In this document: positions 55,114 to 64,000 of the stretch, piece by piece
Position numbering within the stretch: the stretch's first letter is position 1
Layout of the letters: every line of letters starts with the position of its first letter
Assembly (NCBI GenBank): GCA_024114885.1
Contig: CP099425.1
Span: forward strand, 1,922,001 to 1,986,000
Reading direction: 5' to 3'
Origin: Septoria linicola
Taxonomy: Eukaryota > Ascomycota > Dothideomycetes > Mycosphaerellales > Mycosphaerellaceae
DNA length: 64,000 bases
Notes under the pieces: generated by a model
Databases searched by the model: none
What the model saw: the letters and a program-made list of their open reading frames with translations, nothing else
What the model was told of the DNA's origin: nothing
Position numbers and translations under genes: made by a program

Positions 55114-55118
55114 GGAGT
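55114..55118. repeat. Right target site duplication of the gypsy element (GGAGT)
   Basis: Identical to 48389-48393. Removing one copy and the element restores an uninterrupted codon series in the host transposase gene. Confidence 0.85.
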
Positions 55119-56190
55119 ATACTACTACCGAAGCTAAGATTAAGGCTATACTTACTATTAAGTTTAATAAAGCTATAGTTAAGACGTATAGTAGGAGAAA
55201 CCTATATACGTATCTATAGAGTAAGTATAATATTATCGAACAGTAGAGTACTCGCTACTAGCGTATACTAACTCGCTACTAATACTCGTAGTAACCGAAT
55301 TTATAGTATAGTAAAGCGACTTAATCCTAAGGGTATTCGACGCTAGATAGAGCGTACGCGCGAGTATTATAGAGCCGTTATTATACCTAGACCTAGCTTC
55401 GTAACCTTAATAGATATATACTATAAATTCGAGTTCTATAGTATATAGATCTATACTAGAATCGATATCTATTCGCGCTATATTAAGTAGATTTACTACG
55501 ATATTACTAGACGGACTACTATATTAGTACTAGCTTAATATCTTGTAATACTACGCTATAGTAATATAGCGCCTTAAATTATTCGCTCCGACCGTAGTAT
55601 AGAAACAATACTCGCTATAGATACTTATTATAAGGTTCGATAAGCGATCTATAATATAGAGAATAAGTAGATCGTACGTAAGAGTAGAGAGCTATTACTA
55701 CTACTAGAATTTAACTAGTATTTCAAGTATAGAATAAGTAAGATAAACTAGCGTATTAAGGCGTAGTAGAACTAATAAGCGCCTATCCTATTACTATAGA
55801 GATTCTACTTCTACGAGATATATAGAGCGTTACTCTATTAAGAAGATTCGCTCGTAGACAGGATTACCTTCTTAGCGATCTATATACTAATAATACGTAC
55901 CGTAGTTATAGAGTTTATATATATATAGAATAATTATAGTATACGTAATTAACGTAAGGAACGACTATATTCTATTCTAGGTATTCTATATATATTACGC
56001 TATTATTCTATACTAAGCGGCTATACTTACTAATCTATACTACTACCTAATAGGGTACTAGATAATATAGAGTAGGATCTTATAGGATTCGGTTCGTACT
56101 CGATAGTACTCGCTACTATAACTCGCTAACTAAATAGTAGATCTTAAAGCCTATCTACCTAAAGAGACTCTTTAATAGTATACGTCTACT
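55119..56190 (+). pseudogene. 3' part of the integrase-like transposase gene
   Basis: It begins in frame with the upstream fragment (YTTTEAKIKAILTIKFNKAI); near 55,240-55,300 the reading frame changes, through an intron or an indel. The core then reads REYYRAVIIPRPSFVTLIDI and KFEFYS..IYTRIDIYSRYI. The first catalytic Asp is at 55464, the second at 55590 (IIRSDRS.ET), and the position of the third acidic residue, 55758-55760, is now AAG (Lys) within N.RIKA, where RIP of an ATTGAG context explains the loss of Glu. After it come ITFLAIYILIIRTVVIEFIY and NNYSIRN, like the C-terminal end of integrase-core proteins from fungi and animals. Inactive. Confidence 0.65.
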
Positions 56191-57274
56191 TTATATAAAT
56201 ATAACGTCCTTTTACCTATCGATAGTAGTACGTATAACGACGATAATAAGCGCCTTTATAAGTTTACTTATAAACGCTTACGCTCTCTTATCTATAAATA
56301 TATTATATCCGAATAATAGCTAATACTATACGAGCTTGAAAAGCTACTAGTAGTACGCCGATAGATCCCTTTACGATAGATATAAGATATATTTAACGCG
56401 TCTAATAGCTAGCTAATTACTAACGATAATACCGGAGTAATAGAGTTTATAACCGATCCGTCTCTAGTAAATAGTATAGATTAGCGTAGCAAATTTAGTT
56501 ATATACCTCGCGAGTTAGCGTACGAGGCTTAGCGAGTATATACTTTCGATATTATATCGTTCTTCCTTACTCTTCTCTTTTCTATAACGTTATCCTATAT
56601 ATACTATATCTTTTACTATAATTATAGCCGATATTAAGGTACTACTCTAGGATCTATACTGTCTATAGATAGGTAAATAATATAGTACTAGTATATTTAA
56701 AGGCTACGCTTTCTATAGTACCTACTATATAAAGAACTCTAATCTACTAACTAAGTAGTTTGTCCGCGAGACTACGGCTATACCGATAGTATCTACGAGT
56801 CGCTCTACGAGTATCGTTCCTATAGCTCCTATAGCTTCTACCTATTAGTCGTTTAGTTTAATTCTATAGTATACTAACGCTATACGTAATATTACGAACT
56901 AGAGGTATAGACTAAGGCCTACTCCTAATACTAGATCGATACCTCTATTATAACGACTATTATCTATACCTCTACTACGGCTAGAAGCTATTAAATAACA
57001 TACTCTAACGCTAGTTATTACCTTTAACTATACCTATAAAGTATAGACGTAATATGTTATATTCTAATAAACTAGGACGAAGAATATATAGAAGTATAGT
57101 AAGCTATAATACTACTAGAGTATTAGTAACGTCTTTATAAACACTATATTCGATATATAGTATAGCGATCGGTTAGATAACTTCGTCCTCTATCGTTTCG
57201 GTATAGATAATCTACCTTATTATCTAATCTAGGAACTAGATAATTATAAAGAATATATATTCTTTATATAGTTT

Positions 57275-57720
57275 AATAAATTATAGGTTCTATAGAGGAT
57301 CTCTAATACTACTATTAAGAGGCCTAAGGAATAAGGTATTAGAATAGTTATAGAGATATTTAAGTAGCTAAAGGCGAAGGTAGTAGATACTTAAATATAC
57401 CTTATTAAGCTTCTTATCTATAAAGAGACGCTAATACTATAACTAAAGCCGCTAAAGTAGGTAAAGAATAAGCGAAAGAATCGAGAGAGTACTATTACGA
57501 GTAAAGTAGCGAGTACTTTATCGGCTATCTTTAAGAGTATTAAATAGGATAATAAGCCTACTATTAAGTAAGAAAAGCCTACGTAGTAGGTATACGTATC
57601 TAACCGTTATACTATACTCGAAATAATAGATTTATCGTATAACGAGTCCTCTACGAGTATAGCTAAACGTAGAGAGTCTAATTTATAGTAGACCTCGTAG
57701 GCCCTTAAGCGGATTAAATA
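57275..57720 (+). pseudogene. Second plus-strand frame of the DNA transposon
   Basis: Open apart from TAG/TAA: ISNTTIKRPKE, GIRIVIEIFK, LKAKVVDT, IYLIKLLIYKETLIL, NKRKNRESTITSKVASTLSA and later SNRYTILEIIDLSYNESSTS. A less clear continuation lies upstream from ~56,230 (DDNKRLYKFTYKRLRSLIYK). It is hydrophilic and basic; no domain is recognised. It may be an accessory protein of the element or a C-terminal exon of it. Confidence 0.4.
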
Positions 57721-58104
57721 ATAGGATACTATTTATACGTCTACTAAGCTTACTAAGCCTACCGAGCCTATATAATAGTAATAATATAATAAATAGACTA
57801 CTATAGAGCTAGCGTAACTAACGCCGTCTAAATAGCTAGTCTAATAAGCGGTAAAGCTATTACCGAAGCGATAGAAGAAGCTATAGGTAGAGTATACTAG
57901 TAGGGTAACGAGGAGTAGCGGTAAATAGTACTCGCTACGGACTCGTAGAGTAAATACTAGTTAAATTATAGCCTAAGGAAGATAGGATTAGAGGAATTAG
58001 TATACTAGAACAGGATAAGAGTAGATATTAGTTTTTATACTCGTAGTAACTCGTAGTTCGATTACTTATAAACTCGCTATACTAACTAGACTATAATAGA
58101 CTTA

Positions 58105-58530
58105 GGAATGTCCTTCTTTAGCTATATAGCCTTCTATAGACTCTATACGTCGCGAGCCTTACTATTAGCCTCTACCTTAAGCTAGTTAATCTAGCTATTT
58201 ATCGTTCCTATAGTACCGTCTATCCTATTAAGCCTATCCTCTAATATCTTTATATAGACATAAAGCTCCTCTAACTCGCTAGACTCGCTACTAGACTCGC
58301 TATCCTTATTATTACTAACTACTTTACCGGCCTAATAACTAGACTTAGCTATACGTATATAGTACGTACAAGGTAGCCCTCCTACCGCTATCTTATACTC
58401 CTCTTTAAGACTTAGACGCTTATACTATAAGTATAGTATAATAGTAGTAACGCTCTTAGCTATCTCTATAATATAGCTAGCCTTATTAAACTTACGTAGA
58501 CTATTCTTTATAACCTTTCTTTTTATACTA
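58105..58530 (-). pseudogene. Minus-strand coiled-coil frame of the DNA transposon
   Basis: About 140 codons broken only by TAG: KVIKNSLRKFNKASYIIEIA, YKRLSLKEEYKIAVGGLPCT, SNNKDSESSSESSELEELYV, IKILEDRLNRIDGTIGTINS and LKVEANSKARDV. Heptad-like leucine/isoleucine spacing suggests a coiled coil after a Ser/Glu-rich linker. Function unknown. Confidence 0.45.
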
Positions 58531-58985
58531 TCTCTACCTTCTACTTTATTTAGTTACTTCTACTATATCGCTAGCGCGCAAAACTAATAGTTAGAGGCGT
58601 CTAGTATAATAGGGTAGCGTAAGCGGTTAGAGGAGTTCGAGGAATTCTATAGCCTATTTTATACTACGAGTTAGTAGCGAGTATATAGAGAGTGCGAAAA
58701 TTGCCTACCTAGCGTTCTCGTTTTCATTAATATCTATCTCCTTAATTAGTACGTAACTTACTTATATAGTTACGGCCTACGTAGAGCCTATACTAGCGGT
58801 ATTAAGTATACTATTAAGTATTAGCTAAGCTAAAAGCGTCGTAGAATACGCGTAACAACTTACTTAAGGCGATTGACATTGCGAGTACTATATAAGGCCT
58901 CGTTATCGCCTATAATTATAGTAGTACTAGTATACGTTAGTTATAGTAATAGTAGCGGTAAGCTAGATATTAGTATTAAGTGAGT

Positions 58986-59011
58986 CCTATTGTTATTAGC
59001 GCGACAATAGG
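58986..59011. repeat. Subterminal inverted repeat near right end
   Basis: CCTATTGT (58986-58993) and ACAATAGG (59004-59011) are exact complements around a 10-base loop. A related GACAATAG recurs at ~59044. It may be a transposase-binding subterminal site (inference). Confidence 0.5.
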
Positions 59012-59061
59012 AATGATATGGACGTATGCGGAATCACTGTGAGGACAATAGTGAGGTTTAA

Positions 59062-59104
59062 CAATGAGAAGTCGTTATGTCTCGGTGGGACGTATGGAGC
59101 TCGG
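59062..59104 (-). repeat. Right terminal inverted repeat
   Basis: Complement of the left repeat at 36 of 43 positions; unaffected by RIP. Confidence 0.8.
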
Positions 59105-59112
59105 TCCGCAGC
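59105..59112. repeat. Right 8-bp direct repeat (candidate TSD)
   Basis: TCCGCAGC, the same 8-mer as 47898-47905, directly next to the right inverted repeat. Confidence 0.6.
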
Positions 59113-59477
59113 CTGACCAAGCTTTCACAACTGCAAGGGCCAAAAAGTCTCCCTGCCTCTCTCCATCTGCAACAAGCGATCCTGCCCTATGCGCCTGTCA
59201 ATGCTGCTGACCTTCAGTGCGAGTCTGTGTGATGGAGAATAATGCATTGCTGAGCGAGGAACGCCTCCAACTCATTGCCAATACTACGCTACGCCTTTGC
59301 GATGATTTGCGGTGATGCGATGCTGTTCTGCAGCACGCAAACATGTATGTCGCGGCCGTATGCAAGCGCTGATGCCTCATGTCAAAAAGCTCCCTACAGC
59401 CTTCGACCGCCAGCCAATATGTAAACCGGCCAAGCACCAGCCCAGTATGTAATGCAAGTCATATCCGAGAGGAGATT
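59113..59477. other. Intergenic remainder right of the island
   Basis: Normal, non-RIP composition. Before the insertion this stretch was probably continuous with the NMA111 upstream region. No feature is seen. Confidence 0.5.
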
Positions 59478-60079
59478 TCAAGTCATCATCTCAGTGTCCT
59501 CGTTCACAACCTCAGCCTTCACGGTCTCCTCACCGGCTGGCTCATCGCTCTTGGTCTCCTCCTCAGAGTCAGCACCGGCCTTGACCTTGGATGGCGTCTC
59601 CTTTTTCTTGCGTGGAGTCTTTGGCTTCTTGGCCTTTGGTGTGGAATCGTCGTCTTCGCCCTCGCCTTCAGCCGCGCTCTTGGCGCTACGCTTCTGTTCA
59701 AGAATCAGCTCGTGCAGGATGAAGTGGAATGTGAAGGCGGCATACCTTGGACTTCGCTGGCGTCTTGGGTGTTTTTGGTGCAGCGACCTCTTCGCCGTCC
59801 TCACCGGCCTCTGCTCTCAGCTTCTTGCGGGCGGCACGCTGCTTGTCCAGCCAGACGGAGCACGCCTTTTGGGTGCGACCTTCTGGCAGTCTGGTGCCGG
59901 CCCAGTTGATCTTCTCAGCGGACGACTCGATGATGTTGAAAAGCAGATTGAGCTATCGAAGAAGGTCAGCGCTGAAGTCGAGAAATGTGCACGGCACTGG
60001 CGCTGTCAGGACTCGCCTTCTCGTCTTCGGTCCACGCGCCGCTACCGCCGGCTGGCTTCTTTTGCTCGGTATCAGACAT
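59478..60079 (-). CDS. Small Myb/SANT-like protein with Lys-rich tail
   Basis: Exons 60079-60017, 59952-59746 and 59693-59478 give 161 residues. The second intron is ordinary (GTATGC...AACAG, 52 nt). The first is best read as a 64-nt GC-AG intron (AAG/GCGAGT, branch GCTGACC, CGATAG) because only that keeps the frame. The joined N-terminus, AWTEDEK then LNLLFNIIESSAEKINWAGT and RLPEGRTQKACSVWLDKQRA, has the spacing of a Myb/SANT-like helix triplet: Trp, then LL..II, then W..(T/L)PEGRT..A. An acidic/basic tail with AT-hook-like PKTPRKKK runs follows. It is probably a nuclear DNA-associated protein, which is inference. The start ATG at 60079 is well supported by this domain. Confidence 0.75.
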
Positions 60080-60721
60080 GATAGGTAAGAAAGCTGATTG
60101 GATGAGAGCTTGGGTGGATGAAGTTATGAGTAGACCTTGGGCATGGACGTGCTGTCGAATGGAGTAGTGGAAGAGTTGAGCTTTGCAAGTCTTTGTGAGG
60201 AAAGGAAGAAGAGAGGGGGGGGGGAAGACTAAGTATGAGTCGGCGAACTGCAGAAGCTCACTTGTCAATAGGCCATAATGTGAATGTGTGATTGTCGATG
60301 TCCTTCCATTGTCACGAGCGATTCCATTCGTCCCGCATTCACTTTCCAGGCACCAAAACTCAGTGCTTCACACTACCAAGGGTAGCGTAGCAGCAGGACG
60401 ACTTGCTACTGGCGTACGATTCACTTGAGTGACCTTCGCGTAGCTCGAAAAGCGACTACAATAGCACAAGTGGGGCGCATTGGCTCGGACAGGGGTCTAT
60501 TCGAGTTCACATGCAAGCTGTCGCTCGCTGCATAACATCTACCTTTAAGACCTCAAGACCTTCCACTTCATTGTGACCTCAGACACTTCGACTTACACCA
60601 AGACACGATCACATTTTGCCGCAGACCTGGCTGGACCAGAGTTTGCTCACTACCTCACTACTATCCATCTCCTCACTCTCACAGCACCGACTTCACTTCA
60701 GTGAACAACATCACTTCCAAG
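60080..60721. other. Divergent intergenic region
   Basis: 642 bases with both promoters. It includes a run of nine G at ~60216-60224 close to the Myb-like gene. Nothing else is recognised. Confidence 0.5.
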
Positions 60722-62674
60722 ATGGCTCCGCCTTTCACACCGAAGTTGTTTCGCCAACACCTCGACTACATCAAGAACGGTTTCTCGTCACCGATATCTC
60801 GACCAAGGCTTCAAGACAGCAGCAACAGTAACACAAGTACTCCAACCTCAGCGACATCTCCAATGTCGCCACCTGACTCCCCCACAATGGACCGCAAGCG
60901 CAAAGCAGACTCGACGCATCCTGATGAGCCGACCAGCAAGCGCACTAACACCGAGATCGAGGATACCAATACTACCGTCAAGCAGATGCTGGTGCCCGTG
61001 GTATCGCGCAAGGAGACCAACGCGCGACTTCAGCTGCACCAGAATCACGTCGAAGCTTCGGCCGCAGCTCGCGACGACGACAGCGACGACGATTTCGTGG
61101 ATGCTGAAGAAGATGTCGCTGACATGAGTAACGGAGTCGGCAACCCGGCCGGCGCTGAGACACCTTTCGTGAACATGGACGGAGTCGGAGAGAACGGGCT
61201 CAGTGTCTGGCAATCTGACGACGCGGACATGCCTAGCTCCTTCATGGTAATGGAAGCTGACGATGAAATTAATCTGTTCCCTGGCTTTGACAATTCGTTC
61301 CTCGACGGTGAAGACTTCGTGTTTGGCGAGCCAGAGTACGGACAAGAAGGCATTGACGATGGCGGCCCCGTCCAACTTGACGCTGACGGCATCCCTGCAA
61401 TGGCAGAAGAGCCAATCGAGCAGTACGAGCAGCCAACTATTGTCTCTCAGGCTGTAGAGCAACAGCCACAATCTCCAATAGTGTATGACCTCGAAGACGG
61501 CGAAGATGACCCTGATCTCGACGCCATCATCGCCGATGCCAACGGCACTCAGGCTTACGCCCTCCCCCTCGAAGACGACTCGGAGTCTGAAGAAGCTGTT
61601 GAGGATCTACCTCAACCACAAGCCCCCATTCACAGTCAAGACTCTCGCGGTGTTCACAAGTTGGTCGCTCAAGACGGACAGGTCGACCAGTTCATCGTCG
61701 AAACTGGTAGAACGCCAGAGGAAGAACATCAGCGATCAATCTACGATCAGTCCGAGCTCTTCCCATCGATTGATGACGAGCCGGAGGAAGCTCAAGCGCA
61801 GCCAGACAAAGACGGCACCCAGCAGCAGCAATCGCACAACACCAATGGAATCTTCTCGGCCATCAACTACACTCCAGCTCAGAAGACTACCACTGATGAC
61901 GACGACGACGAAGTCCAAATCCTCGACTCCAACGACGCCGCCTTGATCCAGTCCTTCAAAACCAAAGGCTACACCTACCAAGCCCCATCCAACCGCGCCG
62001 CAACCCCACCCCTCCCTCTCAACCCCGCTGAAGGCATCTCCCCAAAATCGCAGGTCCTACCTCCTCCCACAACAACCACTAGCGTCATCAACCCAACCTA
62101 CAACGTCTCCAAAACCTCCGCGCCCACCTCCCTCCTCCGCGGTGCCGAACTCGCCCACCTCAACGGCACCTCCGGCCCCACCGTCCCCCGCGACCTGGCC
62201 CCCCTCCTCAAACGCTACCACGACTTCCACCAGCGCACACTGCACCTCGTGCCCAACCTCCCCAACTACAAGTCCTTCCCCTGGCACCGCCGCTACTGGA
62301 TCGCCATCCTCTACACCTCCAAATCGCCGCGCAGCTCTTCCTCTTCTTCTTCTGCCGGGGGGCTCAAAGAAAAAGATTTCATGTGGATGAAGGGAAATCG
62401 GCACTCCACCATCAGCACCATTTGGCACAACTACGCTTTACGAACAATGGAGGAGGATTTTGTGTTGACGTGTCGCGGGGAGGTTGTGGCCATGGAGGAT
62501 TGTGTTGAGGAGTTGGATTGGTTTGATGACAAGTTGGTGGTGTTGAGGGCTGTGAGGAGGGGGAGTAGGGTGTTTGAGGGATTGGGACTGGGAGAGGGGC
62601 AGGAGGTTGCGATGTGGAAGGATGTTGGGGTTGTGCCGAGGGTGGTTGTGGAGGTTGTTAGTTTGGATGATTGA
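60722..62674 (+). CDS. Acidic disordered protein with folded C-terminal domain, unknown
   Basis: A single exon of 650 residues from the ATG at 60722 (MAPPFTPKLFRQHLDYIKNG). A frame seven codons longer would need a GTG start. Residues ~30-480 are acidic and low complexity with a basic NLS-like cluster (DRKRKADSTHPDEPTSKR). The last ~170 residues look folded: RDLAPLLKRYHDFHQRTLHL, NYKSFPWHRRYWIAILYTSK, KEKDFMWMKGNRHSTISTIW, HNYALRTMEEDFVLTCRGEV and LDWFDDKLVVLRAVRR. I do not recognise this domain. The layout, long acidic arm plus C-terminal module, suggests a nuclear adaptor. The codon style of the last 200 bases is G-rich relative to the C-rich part before it. Confidence 0.78.
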   Translation: MAPPFTPKLFRQHLDYIKNGFSSPISRPRLQDSSNSNTSTPTSATSPMSPPDSPTMDRKRKADSTHPDEPTSKRTNTEIEDTNTTVKQMLVPVVSRKETNARLQLHQNHVEASAAARDDDSDDDFVDAEEDVADMSNGVGNPAGAETPFVNMDGVGENGLSVWQSDDADMPSSFMVMEADDEINLFPGFDNSFLDGEDFVFGEPEYGQEGIDDGGPVQLDADGIPAMAEEPIEQYEQPTIVSQAVEQQPQSPIVYDLEDGEDDPDLDAIIADANGTQAYALPLEDDSESEEAVEDLPQPQAPIHSQDSRGVHKLVAQDGQVDQFIVETGRTPEEEHQRSIYDQSELFPSIDDEPEEAQAQPDKDGTQQQQSHNTNGIFSAINYTPAQKTTTDDDDDEVQILDSNDAALIQSFKTKGYTYQAPSNRAATPPLPLNPAEGISPKSQVLPPPTTTTSVINPTYNVSKTSAPTSLLRGAELAHLNGTSGPTVPRDLAPLLKRYHDFHQRTLHLVPNLPNYKSFPWHRRYWIAILYTSKSPRSSSSSSSAGGLKEKDFMWMKGNRHSTISTIWHNYALRTMEEDFVLTCRGEVVAMEDCVEELDWFDDKLVVLRAVRRGSRVFEGLGLGEGQEVAMWKDVGVVPRVVVEVVSLDD

Positions 62675-63884
62675 GTGAGTCATGATCAAGGGTGAGAGGG
62701 AGAGGGGTGGAGGAGGTGTATTTGGGGAGTTGAGGGGGGAGAGAGGCAAGGTTGGGTGATTTTGATAGTTTCTTTTCTTGCATTTTTGGCATCTTGCATC
62801 GGGATTCGGGGAGAGAGCGTTTGGCTCAAGCTCCAGTCTAGCACAGCCACGACAGCGACAGCATCAGAGCTATCGCGCTGCAGATCTACTACATCTGCGA
62901 GGGAAAGGTCTTGCAGCGACAGCTTGCAGCGAGCTGATATCACAGCAAATTGGTGCTTTTTAAGCACACGGTCAAGTCATCACATTATGACGGCACATAG
63001 AGCAGAGAATGAATTTCAAGTATCAACATCTACCTCTCCTGCCTTCCTCAATCTATTTGTCAGTGACAGGCAGAGCTTCGCAGCGAAGGATGTGCATCGG
63101 CCCATTGCTGCGGCGTAACAAAGAGGGACTGCTCCGGCTCCATCCCCTGCTTCGAGTGCAGTACAGATGCTCAGCAGGCTCTTTGGAAACGCAGATCGCC
63201 AGGCATCGAATCCCCTTTCCACCCTGAAAAGGCTCCCAACTCAAGAGGGGTCCCATTATCCTTGCCATACCAATCGATGATCTGATCGCGCTCGATGATG
63301 AACAAGACGCCATGCTCCATTTTGGAATGAATTACCACCCCCATCGTCAAAGAGCGAGCCAGCATTACTGACTTGGCCGTGAACAGGCTGTGCTTCAACC
63401 GAGACATCGACAAGTGCATGGTCTCGTAAACAGCCCTCCGTGGTCCTGATGCATTTCAGCCCGACGTTGCGGCGGCATCGTTCCGATCTTGTATTCCAGA
63501 CTATCATAGATTCAGTACAGAATCTAGCGGAATGTGACGACTCCGCAGGTGTGAGGGAGCTGGTAGCAGGACCTGCGTTGTCTTTTTGTTCGTATGGGCT
63601 GGCTTCAAAACGAAAACCAGCAACTTGTTGACATGTCTGATTCGCAAGTATTCAGTCTCGAAGCTCAGAGGGGGACTTCCCGGCGCGGTTGGCTTGAGGC
63701 TGAGAGGGCAGTCGACGCAAGAAGGCTTGCATGCTCTCTGTCCAAGTCTGCTCGCCCTGAAGGTACGTTTGGTACTTAAGAGGGTCCGCTGTACGACTTG
63801 GTATGTCTCGCCTGCGCAACCACCTTTAGCACAAGGTGTCTTACCTGCTCGAGGCTTGATCGTGTGTAGTGGAGGGAAAATGGA
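62675..63884. other. Convergent intergenic region
   Basis: 1.2 kb between 3' ends. Only short unrelated frames; no repeat or RNA gene is recognised. Confidence 0.5.
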
Positions 63885-64000
63885 TTACTCCAATCTGCTC
63901 AGATGCTCCAGCTTGAGCTTGATCATCCTCTGCGCATTCTGGCGAAGCGTCTCCGGTGTCCTATCCCACATCTTCAGCATGAACCGTCCATACATAGTTC
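63885..64000 (-). CDS. 3' end of a gene running off the window
   Basis: The minus strand from the window edge to TAA at 63885-63887 is open for 38 codons: TMYGRFMLKMWDRTPETLRQ, then NAQRMIKLKLEHLSRLE. The helix-rich, basic composition looks coding. The protein cannot be identified from this piece, and this could be only its last exon. Confidence 0.5.
   Translation of the reverse strand, partial: TMYGRFMLKMWDRTPETLRQNAQRMIKLKLEHLSRLE

Larger units (their letters stand above)
47990..58985. other. RIP-mutated block
   Basis: CA and TG dinucleotides, frequent in all flanking DNA, are almost absent here while TA is extremely frequent and CG is retained. This is the classical product of repeat-induced point mutation (CpA to TpA on either strand). 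The block stops ~80-120 bp inside each end of the DNA transposon. No functional gene is expected within it. Confidence 0.92.
47906..59104 (+). mobile_element. TIR DNA transposon with integrase-like transposase, RIP-inactivated
   Basis: Inverted repeats at 47908-47950 and 59062-59104 match at 36 of 43 positions, with a perfect 21-base core, and an 8-bp direct repeat flanks them. Subtracting the nested gypsy element and its duplicated target leaves about 4.5 kb. Inside are (i) a plus-strand gene split by the gypsy insertion whose product has an rve/integrase-like core, (ii) a further plus-strand frame near 57.3-57.7 kb, and (iii) a minus-strand coiled-coil frame near 58.1-58.5 kb. All are riddled with TAG/TAA from C-to-T change. 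The integrase-like core with Asp-Asp-(56)-acidic spacing followed by NQRIxA recalls integrase-core proteins of eukaryotic IS3EU-like elements and related fungal orphans. The 8-bp duplication does not settle the superfamily. Confidence 0.7.

Noticed and set aside
47990..58985. AT-rich block as a centromere or mitochondrial insertion
   Set aside because: The TA excess with retained CG and lost CA/TG, plus LTRs, TIRs and pol motifs, is explained by RIP of transposons.
1..64000. tRNA, rRNA or CRISPR features
   Set aside because: No cloverleaf A/B-box pairs, rRNA segments or spaced direct repeats were recognised by eye; a tRNA scan would be decisive.

Overview
The window looks like nuclear DNA of a filamentous ascomycete (Pezizomycotina), most likely a dothideomycete. 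The evidence is dense genes on both strands, short introns of about 49-131 nt with GTATGT/GTAAGT-type donors and CTAAC/CTGAC-like branch sites, orthologues of ascomycete genes (COG4, NMA111, ApsA/Num1, Cns1/TTC4, RPL28), and a repeat island carrying an almost saturated repeat-induced point mutation (RIP) signature. The species cannot be named from the sequence alone.

Layout. 0.3-9 kb: an F-box-like orphan, a NIPA-type magnesium transporter, COG4, a Tubby-like gene with an in-frame TAG, and a DUF1330-like protein. 9-17 kb: a long disordered protein and a Ser/Thr-rich mucin-like membrane protein. 17-25.6 kb: a two-finger CCCH protein, a truncated kinase-like protein, ribosomal protein L28 (uL15) with four exons, and a secreted feruloyl-esterase-like CE1 hydrolase. 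25.8-38 kb: a seven-exon conserved orphan, a Gfo/Idh/MocA oxidoreductase, the Cns1/TTC4 co-chaperone and the ApsA/Num1 cortical protein. 39.5-44 kb: two fast-evolving secretory genes, a Kex2-motif repeat protein and a surface protein whose second intron hides an in-frame stop. 44.4-47.8 kb: the NMA111 HtrA-like protease. 59.5-64 kb: a small Myb/SANT-like protein, an acidic orphan and the 3' end of one more gene.

The island between 47,906 and 59,104 is the most unusual part. It is read here as one TIR DNA transposon of about 4.5 kb (43-base imperfect terminal inverted repeats with a perfect 21-base core, flanked by an 8-base direct repeat). It encodes an integrase-like (rve-fold) transposase and at least two further RIP-damaged frames. 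A complete 6,720-bp Ty3/gypsy chromovirus is inserted inside it, with 172-bp LTRs, a 5-bp GGAGT target duplication, a polypurine tract, a probable self-priming site, a chromodomain and a long antisense frame. Almost every CA/TG dinucleotide in the island has become TA, so every frame contains stops, but the terminal ~100 bp on each side were spared.

The host genes are not an obvious pathway cluster. They are housekeeping genes mixed with lineage-variable secreted or surface genes. The island sits in the upstream region of NMA111. Gene models with introns were built by hand from splice signals and frame continuity and have not been tested against transcripts.
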